In this document: piece by piece, positions 16,582 through 25,427 of the stretch
Position numbering within the stretch: the stretch's first letter is position 1
How the letters are laid out: the number at the start of each line of letters is the position of its first letter
Origin: Alcaligenes pakistanensis
Lineage (GTDB): Bacteria; Pseudomonadota; Gammaproteobacteria; Burkholderiales; Burkholderiaceae_B
Reading direction: 5' to 3'
NCBI RefSeq assembly: GCF_014652815.1
Contig: NZ_BMZN01000007.1
Span: 1 to 34,907 of the forward strand
DNA length: 34,907 nt
The notes under the pieces: generated by a model
The model's input: only the letters and a program-made list of their open reading frames with translations
Databases searched by the model: none
Told to the model about the DNA's origin: nothing
Translations under genes and position numbers: made by a program

Positions 16582-17766
16582 ATGGCAGAAATCTCGATTC
16601 AAGTTAACGGCCGCCAGCAAAAGCATGAGGCCGAGCCACGCACCCATCTGGGTGATTTCATCCGCGAGAAAAGTCGGCTGACTGGCACCAATCTAAGCTG
16701 TGAACATGGTGTGTGCGGGGCGTGTACGGTACTGGTCGATGGCCGTCCGGTGCGCTCCTGCATTACCTTTGCCGGTGCATGCGATGGGCATGAAGTCACC
16801 ACGGTTGAAGGCTATAACGACGACCCGATCATGAGCCGTCTGCGTACTGCTTTCTCAGAGAAACACGCTTTGCAATGCGGCTTCTGTACGCCCGGCATGT
16901 TGGCCACCAGCCGCGACATTGTGTTGCGCTTGCCTGATGCCGACGAAGCTCGTGTGCGCATTGAACTGTCCGGCAATATTTGCCGTTGCACTGGTTACCA
17001 AGGCATCACGGCCGCGATTCTGTCTGTGCTGCAAGCCTTGCGCGATCAGCCGGATGCCCAGATTGAGGCTTTGCGGGCTGCTGTCGTTCAGGATGTGCAG
17101 CAAGATTGGACGCAAAACGGGTTCACCACGTTTGAGGCCGTGCAGGAAGAGGTGCAGGCTCCTGCTCCAGTGGCGGCCGCTCCGGCGGCGTCCGGTAGTG
17201 CTGACAAAGGCAAGGGCCAGGCGATTCAGGGTGGCTTTGAAGCCCGATTCCCGGCAGACCAGGTCTGGGCCTTCATGAAAGATCTGCCCAAGGTGGCGGG
17301 GTGTTTGCCCGGTGCCATCATTGAATCCCAGGAAGGGGCGACGGTACAAGGCAAGATTGCTATCAAGTTTGGCCCCATGTCGGCGGCTTTCAAGGGCAAT
17401 GCCACGTTGGAAGAAGACAACGACCGCCGCGCGGCGGTGTTGCGTGGCGAGGGTGTGGATTCCTTGAGCCAGTCGCGTGCCCGTGGCGATGTCAGTTACC
17501 AGGTTCTACCCGACGGAGATGATCGCAGCCGAGTAGAAGTGGAACTGGTGTATTCGCTGCAAGGGCCATTGGCACAGTTTTCGCGTTCCGGCCTGGTTCA
17601 GGATTTCGTGCGCCGCATGATTGCAGAGTTTGGCAAGAATGTGAACCTGCGCCTGGAAAAACCGCTGGCCGAAGGCGAGGAGCCGGTGGTGGCCGAGTTC
17701 AATCCGGTCAAGATGTTCTTCAGCATTTTGTGGGATCGCTTCAAGGGACTTTTCCGGCGCTCATAA
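16582..17766 (+). CDS. picA: Molybdenum hydroxylase small subunit fused to a C-terminal CoxG/SRPBCC domain (PicA)
   Basis: 394-residue fusion. Residues 1-165 are the two-cluster iron-sulfur subunit with Cys40/45/48/60 and Cys99/102/134/136. Residues about 165-215 form an Ala/Pro/Gln-rich linker, and residues about 218-360 are a CoxG-type SRPBCC domain (GGFEARFPADQVWAFM, LPKVAGCLPGA, GKIAIKFGPM). The last 20 residues form a hydrophobic-basic tail ending KGLFRRS. An ordinary small subunit is about 160-170 residues, so the extra 220 are the fused domain that stands alone as a separate gene in the left operon. The fusion probably brings a quinone-binding or membrane-tethering function to the electron-exit side of the enzyme; this is inference from CoxG in CO dehydrogenases. 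Confidence 0.92.
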   Translation: MAEISIQVNGRQQKHEAEPRTHLGDFIREKSRLTGTNLSCEHGVCGACTVLVDGRPVRSCITFAGACDGHEVTTVEGYNDDPIMSRLRTAFSEKHALQCGFCTPGMLATSRDIVLRLPDADEARVRIELSGNICRCTGYQGITAAILSVLQALRDQPDAQIEALRAAVVQDVQQDWTQNGFTTFEAVQEEVQAPAPVAAAPAASGSADKGKGQAIQGGFEARFPADQVWAFMKDLPKVAGCLPGAIIESQEGATVQGKIAIKFGPMSAAFKGNATLEEDNDRRAAVLRGEGVDSLSQSRARGDVSYQVLPDGDDRSRVEVELVYSLQGPLAQFSRSGLVQDFVRRMIAEFGKNVNLRLEKPLAEGEEPVVAEFNPVKMFFSILWDRFKGLFRRS

Positions 17767-17810
17767 GCGCATAGACGACGCAAGACGATAAATAGAACGG
17801 GGGTAAGGAG

Positions 17811-18830
17811 ATGACAGAGCACTATGCTTTGGGGGGACGTGTTCGCCTCGCAATCGGGGCCACCTTGTTGTTGAGCACGTGGGGGGTCGCCGCACAGCCG
17901 CTGAATGTGAAGCTGGATTGGACCCCATGGGCCGTTCATGCACCGTTTCATCTGGCGGTGGAGAAAGGCTGGTTCAAACAGGCTGGCCTGGATGTGCGGC
18001 TGGAAGATGGCAATGGTTCGGTAACAGCCGTGCAGATCGTTGGCGGTAGCGACCGTTTTGATGTGGGCCAGGCCGCGCTGGCCTCGATGGTAATTGCCCG
18101 CAGCAAGGGCTTGCCGGTTAAAGGGCTGGCAACGTTTGCCACGTCCAGCGATATTGGCGTCTTGGTACCCCAGGACTCCGGGATTACTGGGCCGGAAGGT
18201 TTGAAGGGCCGCAAGATCGCTTACACCGCCGGTTCGCTGGAAGCCCCGTTTGTGGATGCGTTCCTGGCGGCAGGCGGCTTGCGTCGCAGTGATGTGGATT
18301 TGCTGAGCGTGGATGCGGCTGGCAAGGCGGCGACCTACGCGGTGGGCCGGGCAGATGCGGTGATCTCCACCATTCCTTTTGTATTGGCCTCGGTCTCGCG
18401 TCAGCGCCCGTCCAATGCGATTCCCTTCGCCCAACATGGCCTGGATATGGTCAGCTTTGGCTTGTTCACCAGCGAATCCAAGCTGGCCAGCCGTGGGCCC
18501 GAACTGACAACATTCTCCAATGTGGTGGCCAAGTCCTGGAACTACATTTACAGCGGTCACGAGCAAGAGGCGGTGGACGCGATTGTGGCCCAGCGCCCCA
18601 ATGCACGTCTGGACAAAGCCATTTTGCTGGACCAACTGAACATTCTTAAAACCTATTTCGGCCCGGCGGTGGAGCAGGGCAGTATTGGTGTGAACCAGGC
18701 TGCCGATTGGGACAAGACTATTGCGACTCTGGAGCGTGTTGAGCTGATTCCCTCTGGCCAGAAAGTCACGGACTACTACCAGTCCGGCGTGGTCACCCCG
18801 CAATCCCTGAGCAGCCTGGAGTTGAAGTAA
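17811..18830 (+). CDS. ABC transporter substrate-binding protein, NMT1/SsuA-TauA type
   Basis: 339-residue periplasmic binding protein. A signal peptide is visible (RVRLAIGATLLLSTWGVAAQ, cleavage near AAQ). Typical family segments: VKLDWTPWAVHAPFHLAVEKGW, GLDVRLEDGNGS, GSDRFDVGQAAL, LKGRKIAYTAGSLEAPF. Relatives carry thiamine precursors, sulfonates, nitrate or aromatic carboxylates such as phthalate. It starts 44 nt after the picA fusion gene and its stop overlaps the ATPase start (TAATG). Its position inside the catabolic operon suggests a pyridine carboxylate substrate, in parallel with the TRAP system. Confidence 0.87.
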   Translation: MTEHYALGGRVRLAIGATLLLSTWGVAAQPLNVKLDWTPWAVHAPFHLAVEKGWFKQAGLDVRLEDGNGSVTAVQIVGGSDRFDVGQAALASMVIARSKGLPVKGLATFATSSDIGVLVPQDSGITGPEGLKGRKIAYTAGSLEAPFVDAFLAAGGLRRSDVDLLSVDAAGKAATYAVGRADAVISTIPFVLASVSRQRPSNAIPFAQHGLDMVSFGLFTSESKLASRGPELTTFSNVVAKSWNYIYSGHEQEAVDAIVAQRPNARLDKAILLDQLNILKTYFGPAVEQGSIGVNQAADWDKTIATLERVELIPSGQKVTDYYQSGVVTPQSLSSLELK

Positions 18831-19609
18831 TGGCGGCGCGGGTTCTTTCTCAAGATGTGCGCAAGCGCTTTGAGGGTACGCGCGATGTGCTGGCCTTGGA
18901 TGGCATCAACGTCGATATCCAGCCCGGTCAGTTCATCAGCATTCTGGGACCTAGCGGTTGCGGGAAAAGCACGTTTCTGCGTTGTGTGGCGGGGCTGGAG
19001 ACTATTAGCAGTGGCTCTTTGACGGTGGATCAACAGCCCGTCATTGGCCCTCCTGATCAGGTAGGCATGGTGTTTCAGCGGGATGCCCTGCTGGAGTGGC
19101 GCACCATTCGCGACAACATTCTTTTGCCGCTGGAGTTTGCCGGTAAACGTACGGCGGACTATCTGGATAAGGTGGATTCCTTGCTGGCCTTGACGGGCCT
19201 GTCTCAGTTTGCCGACAGCTACCCGCGTCAGTTATCGGGTGGCATGCGCCAGCGTGCATCGATCTGCCGTGCCTTGGTGGACGATCCGCGCTTGCTGCTG
19301 ATGGATGAGCCCTTCGGTGCGCTGGACGCTTTGACGCGCGACAACATGAACGCCGAGTTGCAGCGCATCTGGATGAAAACGGGCAACACCACCTTGTTTG
19401 TGACGCACGGCATTGCCGAGGCTGTGTTCCTCGCCGATACCGTTTTGGTGTTTTCGTCTCGTCCGGGTCGCATTCTGGAGAAAATCCAGATCGATTTTCC
19501 CCGACCGCGTCCGCTGTCCTTGCGTGAGACCCCCGAGTTTGGACGCCACGTAGCGCATATCCGTCAATTGTTCGGCATTGCCGATGCTGCGGGAGATAGC
19601 CATGAATAA
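18830..19609 (+). CDS. ABC transporter ATP-binding protein, SsuB/TauB type
   Basis: 259-residue ATPase that powers the importer. Walker A GPSGCGKST is at residues 40-48, Q-loop Gln83, signature LSGGMRQR at 135-142, Walker B LLLMDEP at 155-161, and the switch His lies in LFVTHGIAEA. Length and the FGALDALTR D-loop region fit the nitrate/sulfonate/taurine subfamily. It overlaps the binding-protein gene by 1 nt and the permease gene by 8 nt. Confidence 0.93.
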   Translation: MAARVLSQDVRKRFEGTRDVLALDGINVDIQPGQFISILGPSGCGKSTFLRCVAGLETISSGSLTVDQQPVIGPPDQVGMVFQRDALLEWRTIRDNILLPLEFAGKRTADYLDKVDSLLALTGLSQFADSYPRQLSGGMRQRASICRALVDDPRLLLMDEPFGALDALTRDNMNAELQRIWMKTGNTTLFVTHGIAEAVFLADTVLVFSSRPGRILEKIQIDFPRPRPLSLRETPEFGRHVAHIRQLFGIADAAGDSHE

Positions 19610-20363
19610 AGCGTTGCGTTCTATCCCTTCCTGGCTGGCGGCGTTGATTTCTACCGCCGTGGTGTTGCTGGCTTGGGAATTAATTTGTTGGCTGGGGCAG
19701 GTGCGCGAAGTGATTTTGCCGCGCCCCTCGCTGATTCTGAAGGATTTGTATGGTGAATTGGGTTGGTATATGGGCCAGGCGCTTTACACACTGGGCGTCA
19801 CCTTGGCTGGATTTGTATTGGCCGCCATAGGCGGTGTGCTGATTGCTGTCGCTCTGGTGGGCTCGCCCCTGTTTGAGCGGTTTTGCTATCCCCTGATCGT
19901 GGGCTTTAACAGTATTCCCAAAGTCGCCCTGGCCCCCTTGTTTGTGGTCTGGATGGGGACGGGTTACGAGCCCAAAGTGGCTATCGCCTTTCTGATCGCT
20001 GTCTTTGCTGTGATTGTCGATACGGTGCAGGGCTTGCGCTCGGTCTCGCCCGACATTCTGGATCTGGGCCGGGTATTGAAAGGCGGGCCTGTCGCCCTGT
20101 TTTTCAAAGTGCGTTTGCCCTCCGCTTTGCCATCCATTATGGCGGGTCTGAAAGTGGCCCTGTCCCTGGCGCTGGTCGGTGCCATTGTGGGTGAGTTTGT
20201 GTCCTCGCAGCGTGGCCTGGGTTTTGTAATTATGAGCGCCCAAGGGGTGTTCGACACAGTGCGGGTGTTCTCCGCCCTGTTTATTTTGGCCGTCATGGGA
20301 TTGGTGCTGTATTTCCTGCTTGATGCAGTTGAAAAGCGCGCCACCCGTTTTCGGTCCAACTAG
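19602..20363 (+). CDS. ABC transporter permease, SsuC/TauC type
   Basis: 253-residue inner-membrane protein with about six transmembrane segments. ATG 19602 is chosen over an upstream TTG because GGGAGAT lies just before it and the family N-terminus fits. The permease coupling loop is seen around EPKVAIAFLIAVFAVIVDTVQ-SVSPDILDLGRVL and the helix ALVGAIVGEFVSSQRGLGFVI is typical. With the two preceding genes it makes a complete importer. A 38-nt gap leads to the TRAP small subunit. Confidence 0.92.
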   Translation: MNKALRSIPSWLAALISTAVVLLAWELICWLGQVREVILPRPSLILKDLYGELGWYMGQALYTLGVTLAGFVLAAIGGVLIAVALVGSPLFERFCYPLIVGFNSIPKVALAPLFVVWMGTGYEPKVAIAFLIAVFAVIVDTVQGLRSVSPDILDLGRVLKGGPVALFFKVRLPSALPSIMAGLKVALSLALVGAIVGEFVSSQRGLGFVIMSAQGVFDTVRVFSALFILAVMGLVLYFLLDAVEKRATRFRSN

Positions 20364-20401
20364 ATTTCAACCAACTTCAACGCAGAAAATCTGGGGGATT
20401 G

Positions 20402-21010
20402 ATGCAATCTTTACTCAAACTATCAAGGGCGATCGACAGCCTGAATCGACTATGTGGCCGCACGGTCATGTGGTTGGTTCTGCTGGTGGTAGTGATCAGC
20501 TCCTATAACGCCATCGCACGGAAGCTTTTCGACTCCAGCTCCAATGCCTGGCTGGAGGTGCAGTGGTACCTATTTGGCGCTTTGTTCTTGCTGACCGGCG
20601 GCTACACCTTTTTGCGTAATGAACACGTACGCGTGGATGTGCTGGCCTCGCGCCTGTCCGAGCGCAAACAGATCGTGATTGAAGCGATATGTGTGCTGCT
20701 GTTCATGCTGCCCGCCTGTATCGCCATCATGGCCTTGTCCTGGTCGGTCTTCATGGACTCTTACCTGAGCCAGGAAGTGTCCTCGAACTCCGGTGGCCTT
20801 ATTCGCTGGCCTGCCAAGCTGATCATTCCTATTGGTTTTGCCCTGATGACCTTGCAGGGGATTTCACACCTGATCAAGTGTATTGGGTTTTTGCGTGGTG
20901 TCTGCCCCAACCCCAACAAGAAGTTGCAGGAAAAAACACCGGAAGAATTGCTGGCTGAAGAAATTGCGCGGCAAGCACAAGCCAAGTTCGAGCATCAACA
21001 CAAAGGCTGA
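20402..21010 (+). CDS. TRAP transporter small membrane subunit (DctQ family)
   Basis: 202-residue membrane protein with four predicted helices: WLVLLVVVISSYNAIAR, WYLFGALFLLTGGYTFL, IVIEAICVLLFMLPACIAI and LIIPIGFALMTLQGISHL. The family marker is a helix pair with NEHVRVDVL. ATG 20402 follows GGGGGATTG; the TTG at 20399 is less likely. Its length fits the aromatic-acid (FcbT2-like) branch. It partners the 12233 receptor and the 21019 permease. The Lys/Glu-rich C-terminal tail is cytoplasmic. Confidence 0.87.
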   Translation: MQSLLKLSRAIDSLNRLCGRTVMWLVLLVVVISSYNAIARKLFDSSSNAWLEVQWYLFGALFLLTGGYTFLRNEHVRVDVLASRLSERKQIVIEAICVLLFMLPACIAIMALSWSVFMDSYLSQEVSSNSGGLIRWPAKLIIPIGFALMTLQGISHLIKCIGFLRGVCPNPNKKLQEKTPEELLAEEIARQAQAKFEHQHKG

Positions 21011-21018
21011 ACCAGATC

Positions 21019-22695
21019 ATGATGGATTTATTTGTCGCCAATATGGCGCCGGTGATGTTCGTATCACTGATTATGTTCCTGCTGCTGGGTTTCCCGGTGG
21101 CCTTTGCCCTGGCCGCCAATGGCATGGTGTTCGGCTTGATTGGCGTGGAAATGGGCCTGTTTAACTGGTCCTTGTTCCAGGCCCTGCCGCTGCGGGTGTT
21201 TGGCATCATGGCCAATGACACCTTGCTGGCTATTCCCTTCTTTACCTTCATGGGTTTGATTCTGGAACGTTCGGGCATGGCGGAAGACCTGCTCGACACG
21301 ATTGGCCAGTTGTTCGGTTCCATGCCGGGTGGTTTGGCGATTGCCGTGGTTGCTGTCGGTGCCATGCTGGCCGCCACCACAGGTGTTGTGTCGGCCTCGG
21401 TCATCTCCATGGGTCTGATTTCCCTGCCCATCATGCTGCGCTATGGCTATAGCCGCAGGCTGGCAACCGGTGTTATTGCCGCATCGGGTACCTTGTCGCA
21501 GATTATTCCGCCTTCGCTGGTCTTGATCGTGCTGGCCGACCAGTTGGGTCGTTCGGTAGGCGATATGTACCGTGGTGCCATGGTGCCTGGTCTGGTGCTG
21601 ACTGGTGCTTATCTGGCCTACATCCTGGTTCTGGCTGTGCTGCGTCCCAAGGATGTGCCAGCGATCCCGGCTGAACACCGTACCTATTCCGAGCCCAATG
21701 GACGTTCGGGTGCCCGCTCCTTGTGCGTGCTCCTGTTGATCTCGCTGGTGGCTGGCTATGTGTTGGACGAGTTCTGGATTGACCCCAATGGCCCGATTGA
21801 TGAGAAAGTCATCATCGGCATCCTGCTGGTCGGAGGCGTAGCGTTCTTGCTGGCCTTGATCAATAAGTGGCTCAAGCTGGGTTTGCTGTCGATTCTGGCC
21901 GAGCGTGTGGTGTTTGTGATGATCCCGCCACTGGGTTTGATCTTTCTGGTGCTGGGCACGATCTTTCTGGGTATTGCCACGCCGACCGAAGGCGGGGCGA
22001 TGGGTGCAGTGGGTGCCATCCTGATGGCGGTCAGCCGTCGTCGCCTGAGCATCGATTTGCTCAAGCAGGCTATGGATACCACCGCCAAGCTATCCTGCTT
22101 TGTGATGTTCATTCTGATCGGTTCCACCATTTTCTCGCTGACGTTCCGTGGCGTGGATGGCGACCTGTGGGTAGAGCACTTGCTGATTGACCTGCCCGGC
22201 GGGGAGTATGGCTTCCTGATCCTGGTCAGTGTGCTGGTGTTTGTATTGGCCTTTTTTCTGGATTTCTTCGAGTTGGCTTTCATCATCGTGCCCTTGCTGG
22301 GGCCGGTAGCTGACAAAATGGGTATCGATTTGATCTGGTTCGGCGTGATCTTAGCCGTTAATATGCAAACATCCTTTATGCATCCACCATTTGGCTTCTC
22401 ACTATTTTATTTACGCTCGGTGGCGCCTAAAGACGACTACATCGATAAAGTGACTAAAAAGAAGATCGCAGGGGTGGCTACCGGCGACATCTACTGGGGG
22501 TCCGTGCCTTTTATCGGTATCCAGATTGTGATGATTGCCATTGTGTTGTTGTTCCCTGGCATGGTGACGCACTACAAGGGTAGCGGGGCCAAAGTGGACC
22601 CCAGCACGGTCACCATAGAAATGCAGGATGAGTACGGCGCTGACATGAATCCTTTTGATGATTCGGGCGATGGCGGCATGCCGGTATTCAAGTAA
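21019..22695 (+). CDS. TRAP transporter large membrane subunit (DctM family)
   Basis: 558-residue sodium-coupled permease subunit, longer than the usual 430 because of an extra stretch in the middle (about residues 215-290), as in the FcbT3-like branch. Hydrophobic helices run throughout, with IPFFTFMGLILERSG and SGTLSQIIPPSLVLI among the conserved loops, and NMQTSFMHPPFGFSLFYLR near the C-terminus. It begins 8 nt after the small subunit. ATG 21019 and ATG 21022 are both possible starts. It would move picolinate or a related acid captured by the Tat-exported receptor. Confidence 0.92.
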   Translation: MMDLFVANMAPVMFVSLIMFLLLGFPVAFALAANGMVFGLIGVEMGLFNWSLFQALPLRVFGIMANDTLLAIPFFTFMGLILERSGMAEDLLDTIGQLFGSMPGGLAIAVVAVGAMLAATTGVVSASVISMGLISLPIMLRYGYSRRLATGVIAASGTLSQIIPPSLVLIVLADQLGRSVGDMYRGAMVPGLVLTGAYLAYILVLAVLRPKDVPAIPAEHRTYSEPNGRSGARSLCVLLLISLVAGYVLDEFWIDPNGPIDEKVIIGILLVGGVAFLLALINKWLKLGLLSILAERVVFVMIPPLGLIFLVLGTIFLGIATPTEGGAMGAVGAILMAVSRRRLSIDLLKQAMDTTAKLSCFVMFILIGSTIFSLTFRGVDGDLWVEHLLIDLPGGEYGFLILVSVLVFVLAFFLDFFELAFIIVPLLGPVADKMGIDLIWFGVILAVNMQTSFMHPPFGFSLFYLRSVAPKDDYIDKVTKKKIAGVATGDIYWGSVPFIGIQIVMIAIVLLFPGMVTHYKGSGAKVDPSTVTIEMQDEYGADMNPFDDSGDGGMPVFK

Positions 22696-22719
22696 AAACA
22701 GGAAAAACAGGAGACGAGC

Positions 22720-23742
22720 ATGGAGAGCCTGGATATCAGGGTATTGCGGCAGTTGCATGACTGGCGCGCACAAGGCCGCGACGCCATTCTGGTGACGGTT
22801 GTGCAGACCTGGGGCTCGTCTCCACGTCCTGAAGGTTCCATCATGGCGCTGGAAAAGGGTGGGGCCGTGGTTGGGTCCGTCTCGGGCGGTTGTATCGAGG
22901 ACGATTTGATTCGCGCCTATCACGACCCCCAAGGCGCTGATCCGCGCTTGCACGGCGATGCTCGTCCTCAGTTGCTGACTTATGGCATCAGTGCCGACGA
23001 AGCCCATCGTTTTGGCTTGCCTTGCGGTGGCACGATCCGTCTGCTGGTGGAGTTCAATCCTTGCCCCGAGGCTTTAGCGCACTTGCTGGCCTTGCTGGAT
23101 CAGCGCCATCTGGTGCAACGCCATGTGGATCTGCAAACCGGCCATGCTTGGGGCAGCGCCACGCGGGTGCCAACAGCCTTGCATCTTGGTCGGGAGCGCT
23201 TGTCACTAACGTTTGGCCCTGCGTATCGGCTTTTGCTGATCGGGGGCGGGCAACTGTCCGAGTATGTGGCCACCATTGCCCTGTTCAATGGTTTTGATGT
23301 GACGGTGTGCGACCCGCGCAGCGAGCATATTCAAGGCTGGAGTGTGGCCGGGGCACGTGTGGTCACCGGCATGCCCGATGATGAGGTCATCGCTTGTGTT
23401 CCGGATCGGCGCACTGCGATTGTGGCCTTGACGCATGACCCCAAGCTGGACGATATGGCCTTGCTGGAAGCACTTAAAAGCAGTGCCTTCTATGTGGGAG
23501 CGATTGGCTCGCGACGTAATAACCAGAGCCGGCGCGAACGGCTGGCTGAGTACTTTGACCTGACGGCCGAGGAAATCGGCAAGCTCAAAGGCCCGATTGG
23601 TTTGTATATAGGCAGCAAGACCCCGGCAGAGATTGCTGTCAGCATCATGGCCGAGATCATCGCCATAAAAAACGGGGTGGATGTGCCGCGTGAATTGTCG
23701 GTCGGGTCGGTTAAGGACAGGCAGGAGCAACAGTCGGTCTAG
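22720..23742 (+). CDS. XdhC/CoxI-family molybdenum hydroxylase maturation protein
   Basis: 340-residue protein needed to sulfurate and insert the molybdenum cofactor in xanthine dehydrogenase-type enzymes. The N-terminal XdhC/CoxI domain includes WGSSPRPEG (31-39) and GSVSGGCIED (52-61). The C-terminal Rossmann domain begins at LLLIGGGQLSEYV (171-183), with AIGSRRNNQSRRERL and GPIGLYIGSKTPAEIAVS further on. It is the only such factor in the window and probably serves both hydroxylases. It starts 24 nt after the TRAP gene and is followed by a terminator, so it ends the operon. Confidence 0.9.
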   Translation: MESLDIRVLRQLHDWRAQGRDAILVTVVQTWGSSPRPEGSIMALEKGGAVVGSVSGGCIEDDLIRAYHDPQGADPRLHGDARPQLLTYGISADEAHRFGLPCGGTIRLLVEFNPCPEALAHLLALLDQRHLVQRHVDLQTGHAWGSATRVPTALHLGRERLSLTFGPAYRLLLIGGGQLSEYVATIALFNGFDVTVCDPRSEHIQGWSVAGARVVTGMPDDEVIACVPDRRTAIVALTHDPKLDDMALLEALKSSAFYVGAIGSRRNNQSRRERLAEYFDLTAEEIGKLKGPIGLYIGSKTPAEIAVSIMAEIIAIKNGVDVPRELSVGSVKDRQEQQSV

Positions 23743-23800
23743 GCACTGGGGCAGGCCAGCAGGCACAGTTCTGCATTCTGGGGATTCACATTAAGATAAG

Positions 23801-23827
23801 AGAACGGGCCGTGACCCGTTCTTTTTT
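23801..23827 (+). terminator. Terminator of the picT1-picA operon
   Basis: An 8-bp stem, AGAACGGG with CCCGTTCT, around a six-base loop, followed by six T. It lies 59 nt after the XdhC stop and separates the catabolic operon from the next gene. Confidence 0.88.
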
Positions 23828-23932
23828 GTTGCCGGGCTGCCCCAAGACTCTAGATGTTCCCTCCAGGGGTGGCAAGCAGACGCTAACCTGCGCGGCGTAA
23901 GAAGTTTTTATTTCTGCCTTTGTGAGCCCGCC

Positions 23933-25417
23933 ATGTCTTTCGTGTCCCAGTATGGTTTTTTGCCCCTGAGTGCAGCCCCAGGAAAACAGGCCCTGTACAG
24001 CCCAGCGCAATGCGCCAGCATGGACGCAGCCGCACCGAGTTTTGGAGTTTCGATCCAGCACTTGATGCAGGCTGCTGCCCATGCGGTGGCACGCACCGTA
24101 CAAGGGCATTGGCCGCAAGGCGCGGTGCTGTTTTTATGTGGACCGGGTAATAACGGCGGTGACGCCTTGGTGGCTGCGCAGATATTGCGCGAACAGGGAC
24201 GGGTCGTCTCGGTATTTAGCCTGGTCGATCCGTCGGCACGGCAAGGGACCGCGGCCTGGGCGCAAACACAATGGCAGGGCCGCTGGGAAAGCCAGTGCCC
24301 GGATTTCCGGCGTTTTTCTGTGGTGGTGGATGGTCTGCTGGGTGCGGGCCTGGATCGCCCTGTGGAAGGTGAGACAGCCGCCCTGATTCAGGCCCTGGCC
24401 GCATCCAAAGTGCCTGTCTGCGCGATTGATGTGCCTTCAGGGCTGGATGGCGCAACTGGGCAGGCACGTGGTGTTGTTGCCCCGGCGAGCGTGACAGTGA
24501 GCTTTGTACGCTACAAACCGGGGCATGTGTTGTATCCAGGGCGGGATCTGTGCGGAAAGCTGGAGCTGGCCGATATTGGTATGCCCGCTCCGGCACTACA
24601 AGAGGCCACTACCTGGTTGAATGAGCCGACACTGTGGCGCCGCTATTTGCCACAGTTAAGCGCCCAGAGCCATAAATACACACGCGGCCATGCCTTGGTC
24701 ATCGGTGGCGATCGCATGACTGGAGCCAGTCGTTTGGCAGCCCGTGCAGCCCAACGTGCCGGGGCAGGGCTGGTCAGCATGGCTGTGCCGCCATCGGTCT
24801 GGCCTGTGTATGCCTCGGCCTTGGACAGCATCATGGTGGCCCCCCTGGACGAGAGCATCACCCAGGACGAACGCATTCGTGCCTGGCTGGTGGGGCCGGG
24901 GGCAGGACTGGGTGAAGAAACCCGTCGCTTGACGCTGGCCTTGCTGGCGACAGGGCGGCCTTGTGTCTTGGATGCGGATGCTATTAGCAGCTTTGCGGCG
25001 CAGCCCCAGGAATTGTTGGGCGCGGTGCATGAGCAGTGTGTCTTGACCCCTCACTCCGGGGAGTTTGCCCGCGTGTTTGATGCAGAGCTGGATCGACTGG
25101 AAGCGGCACGTCTGGCAGCCCGGCAATGTGGGGCTGTGATGGTGTTGAAGGGGGCGGACACGATTATTGCTGCACCGGATGGGCGGGCCTTGATCAATGC
25201 CTGCGCGCCGCCCTGGCTGGCTACTGGGGGCAGTGGTGATGTGCTGGCGGGGCTGGTGTGCGGCTTGCTGACCCAAGGCATGCCTGCTTTTGAGGCGGCG
25301 GGTGCTGCTGTCTGGCTGCATTCACAGGCTGCCCTGGAATTTGGCCCCGGTTTGATTCCAGAGGACCTTTTGCAGGTTTTGCCGCGTGTTTGGCAGCGGC
25401 TCCTGGCAATGGAATAG
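23933..25417 (+). CDS. nnr: Bifunctional NAD(P)H-hydrate epimerase / ADP-dependent dehydratase
   Basis: 494-residue metabolite-repair enzyme that restores hydrated NAD(P)H. The N-terminal YjeF epimerase domain (about 20-215) contains CGPGNNGGDALVAA and VDGLLGAGLDRPVEG with AIDVPSGLDGATG. The C-terminal ribokinase-like dehydratase domain (about 230-490) contains HKYTRGHALVIGGDRMTGA, LTPHSGEFARVF and ATGGSGDVLAGLVCGLL with the catalytic Asp. Such two-domain forms are usual in proteobacteria. It lies after a terminator and is probably not part of the pyridine regulon. Confidence 0.93.
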   Translation: MSFVSQYGFLPLSAAPGKQALYSPAQCASMDAAAPSFGVSIQHLMQAAAHAVARTVQGHWPQGAVLFLCGPGNNGGDALVAAQILREQGRVVSVFSLVDPSARQGTAAWAQTQWQGRWESQCPDFRRFSVVVDGLLGAGLDRPVEGETAALIQALAASKVPVCAIDVPSGLDGATGQARGVVAPASVTVSFVRYKPGHVLYPGRDLCGKLELADIGMPAPALQEATTWLNEPTLWRRYLPQLSAQSHKYTRGHALVIGGDRMTGASRLAARAAQRAGAGLVSMAVPPSVWPVYASALDSIMVAPLDESITQDERIRAWLVGPGAGLGEETRRLTLALLATGRPCVLDADAISSFAAQPQELLGAVHEQCVLTPHSGEFARVFDAELDRLEAARLAARQCGAVMVLKGADTIIAAPDGRALINACAPPWLATGGSGDVLAGLVCGLLTQGMPAFEAAGAAVWLHSQAALEFGPGLIPEDLLQVLPRVWQRLLAME

Positions 25418-25427
25418 GCCCTGCGTT

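Noticed and set aside
17598-18803. 401-codon open frame on the minus strand
   Set aside because: Antisense to the picA fusion gene and the ABC binding protein; its composition is that of a shadow frame in GC-rich DNA.
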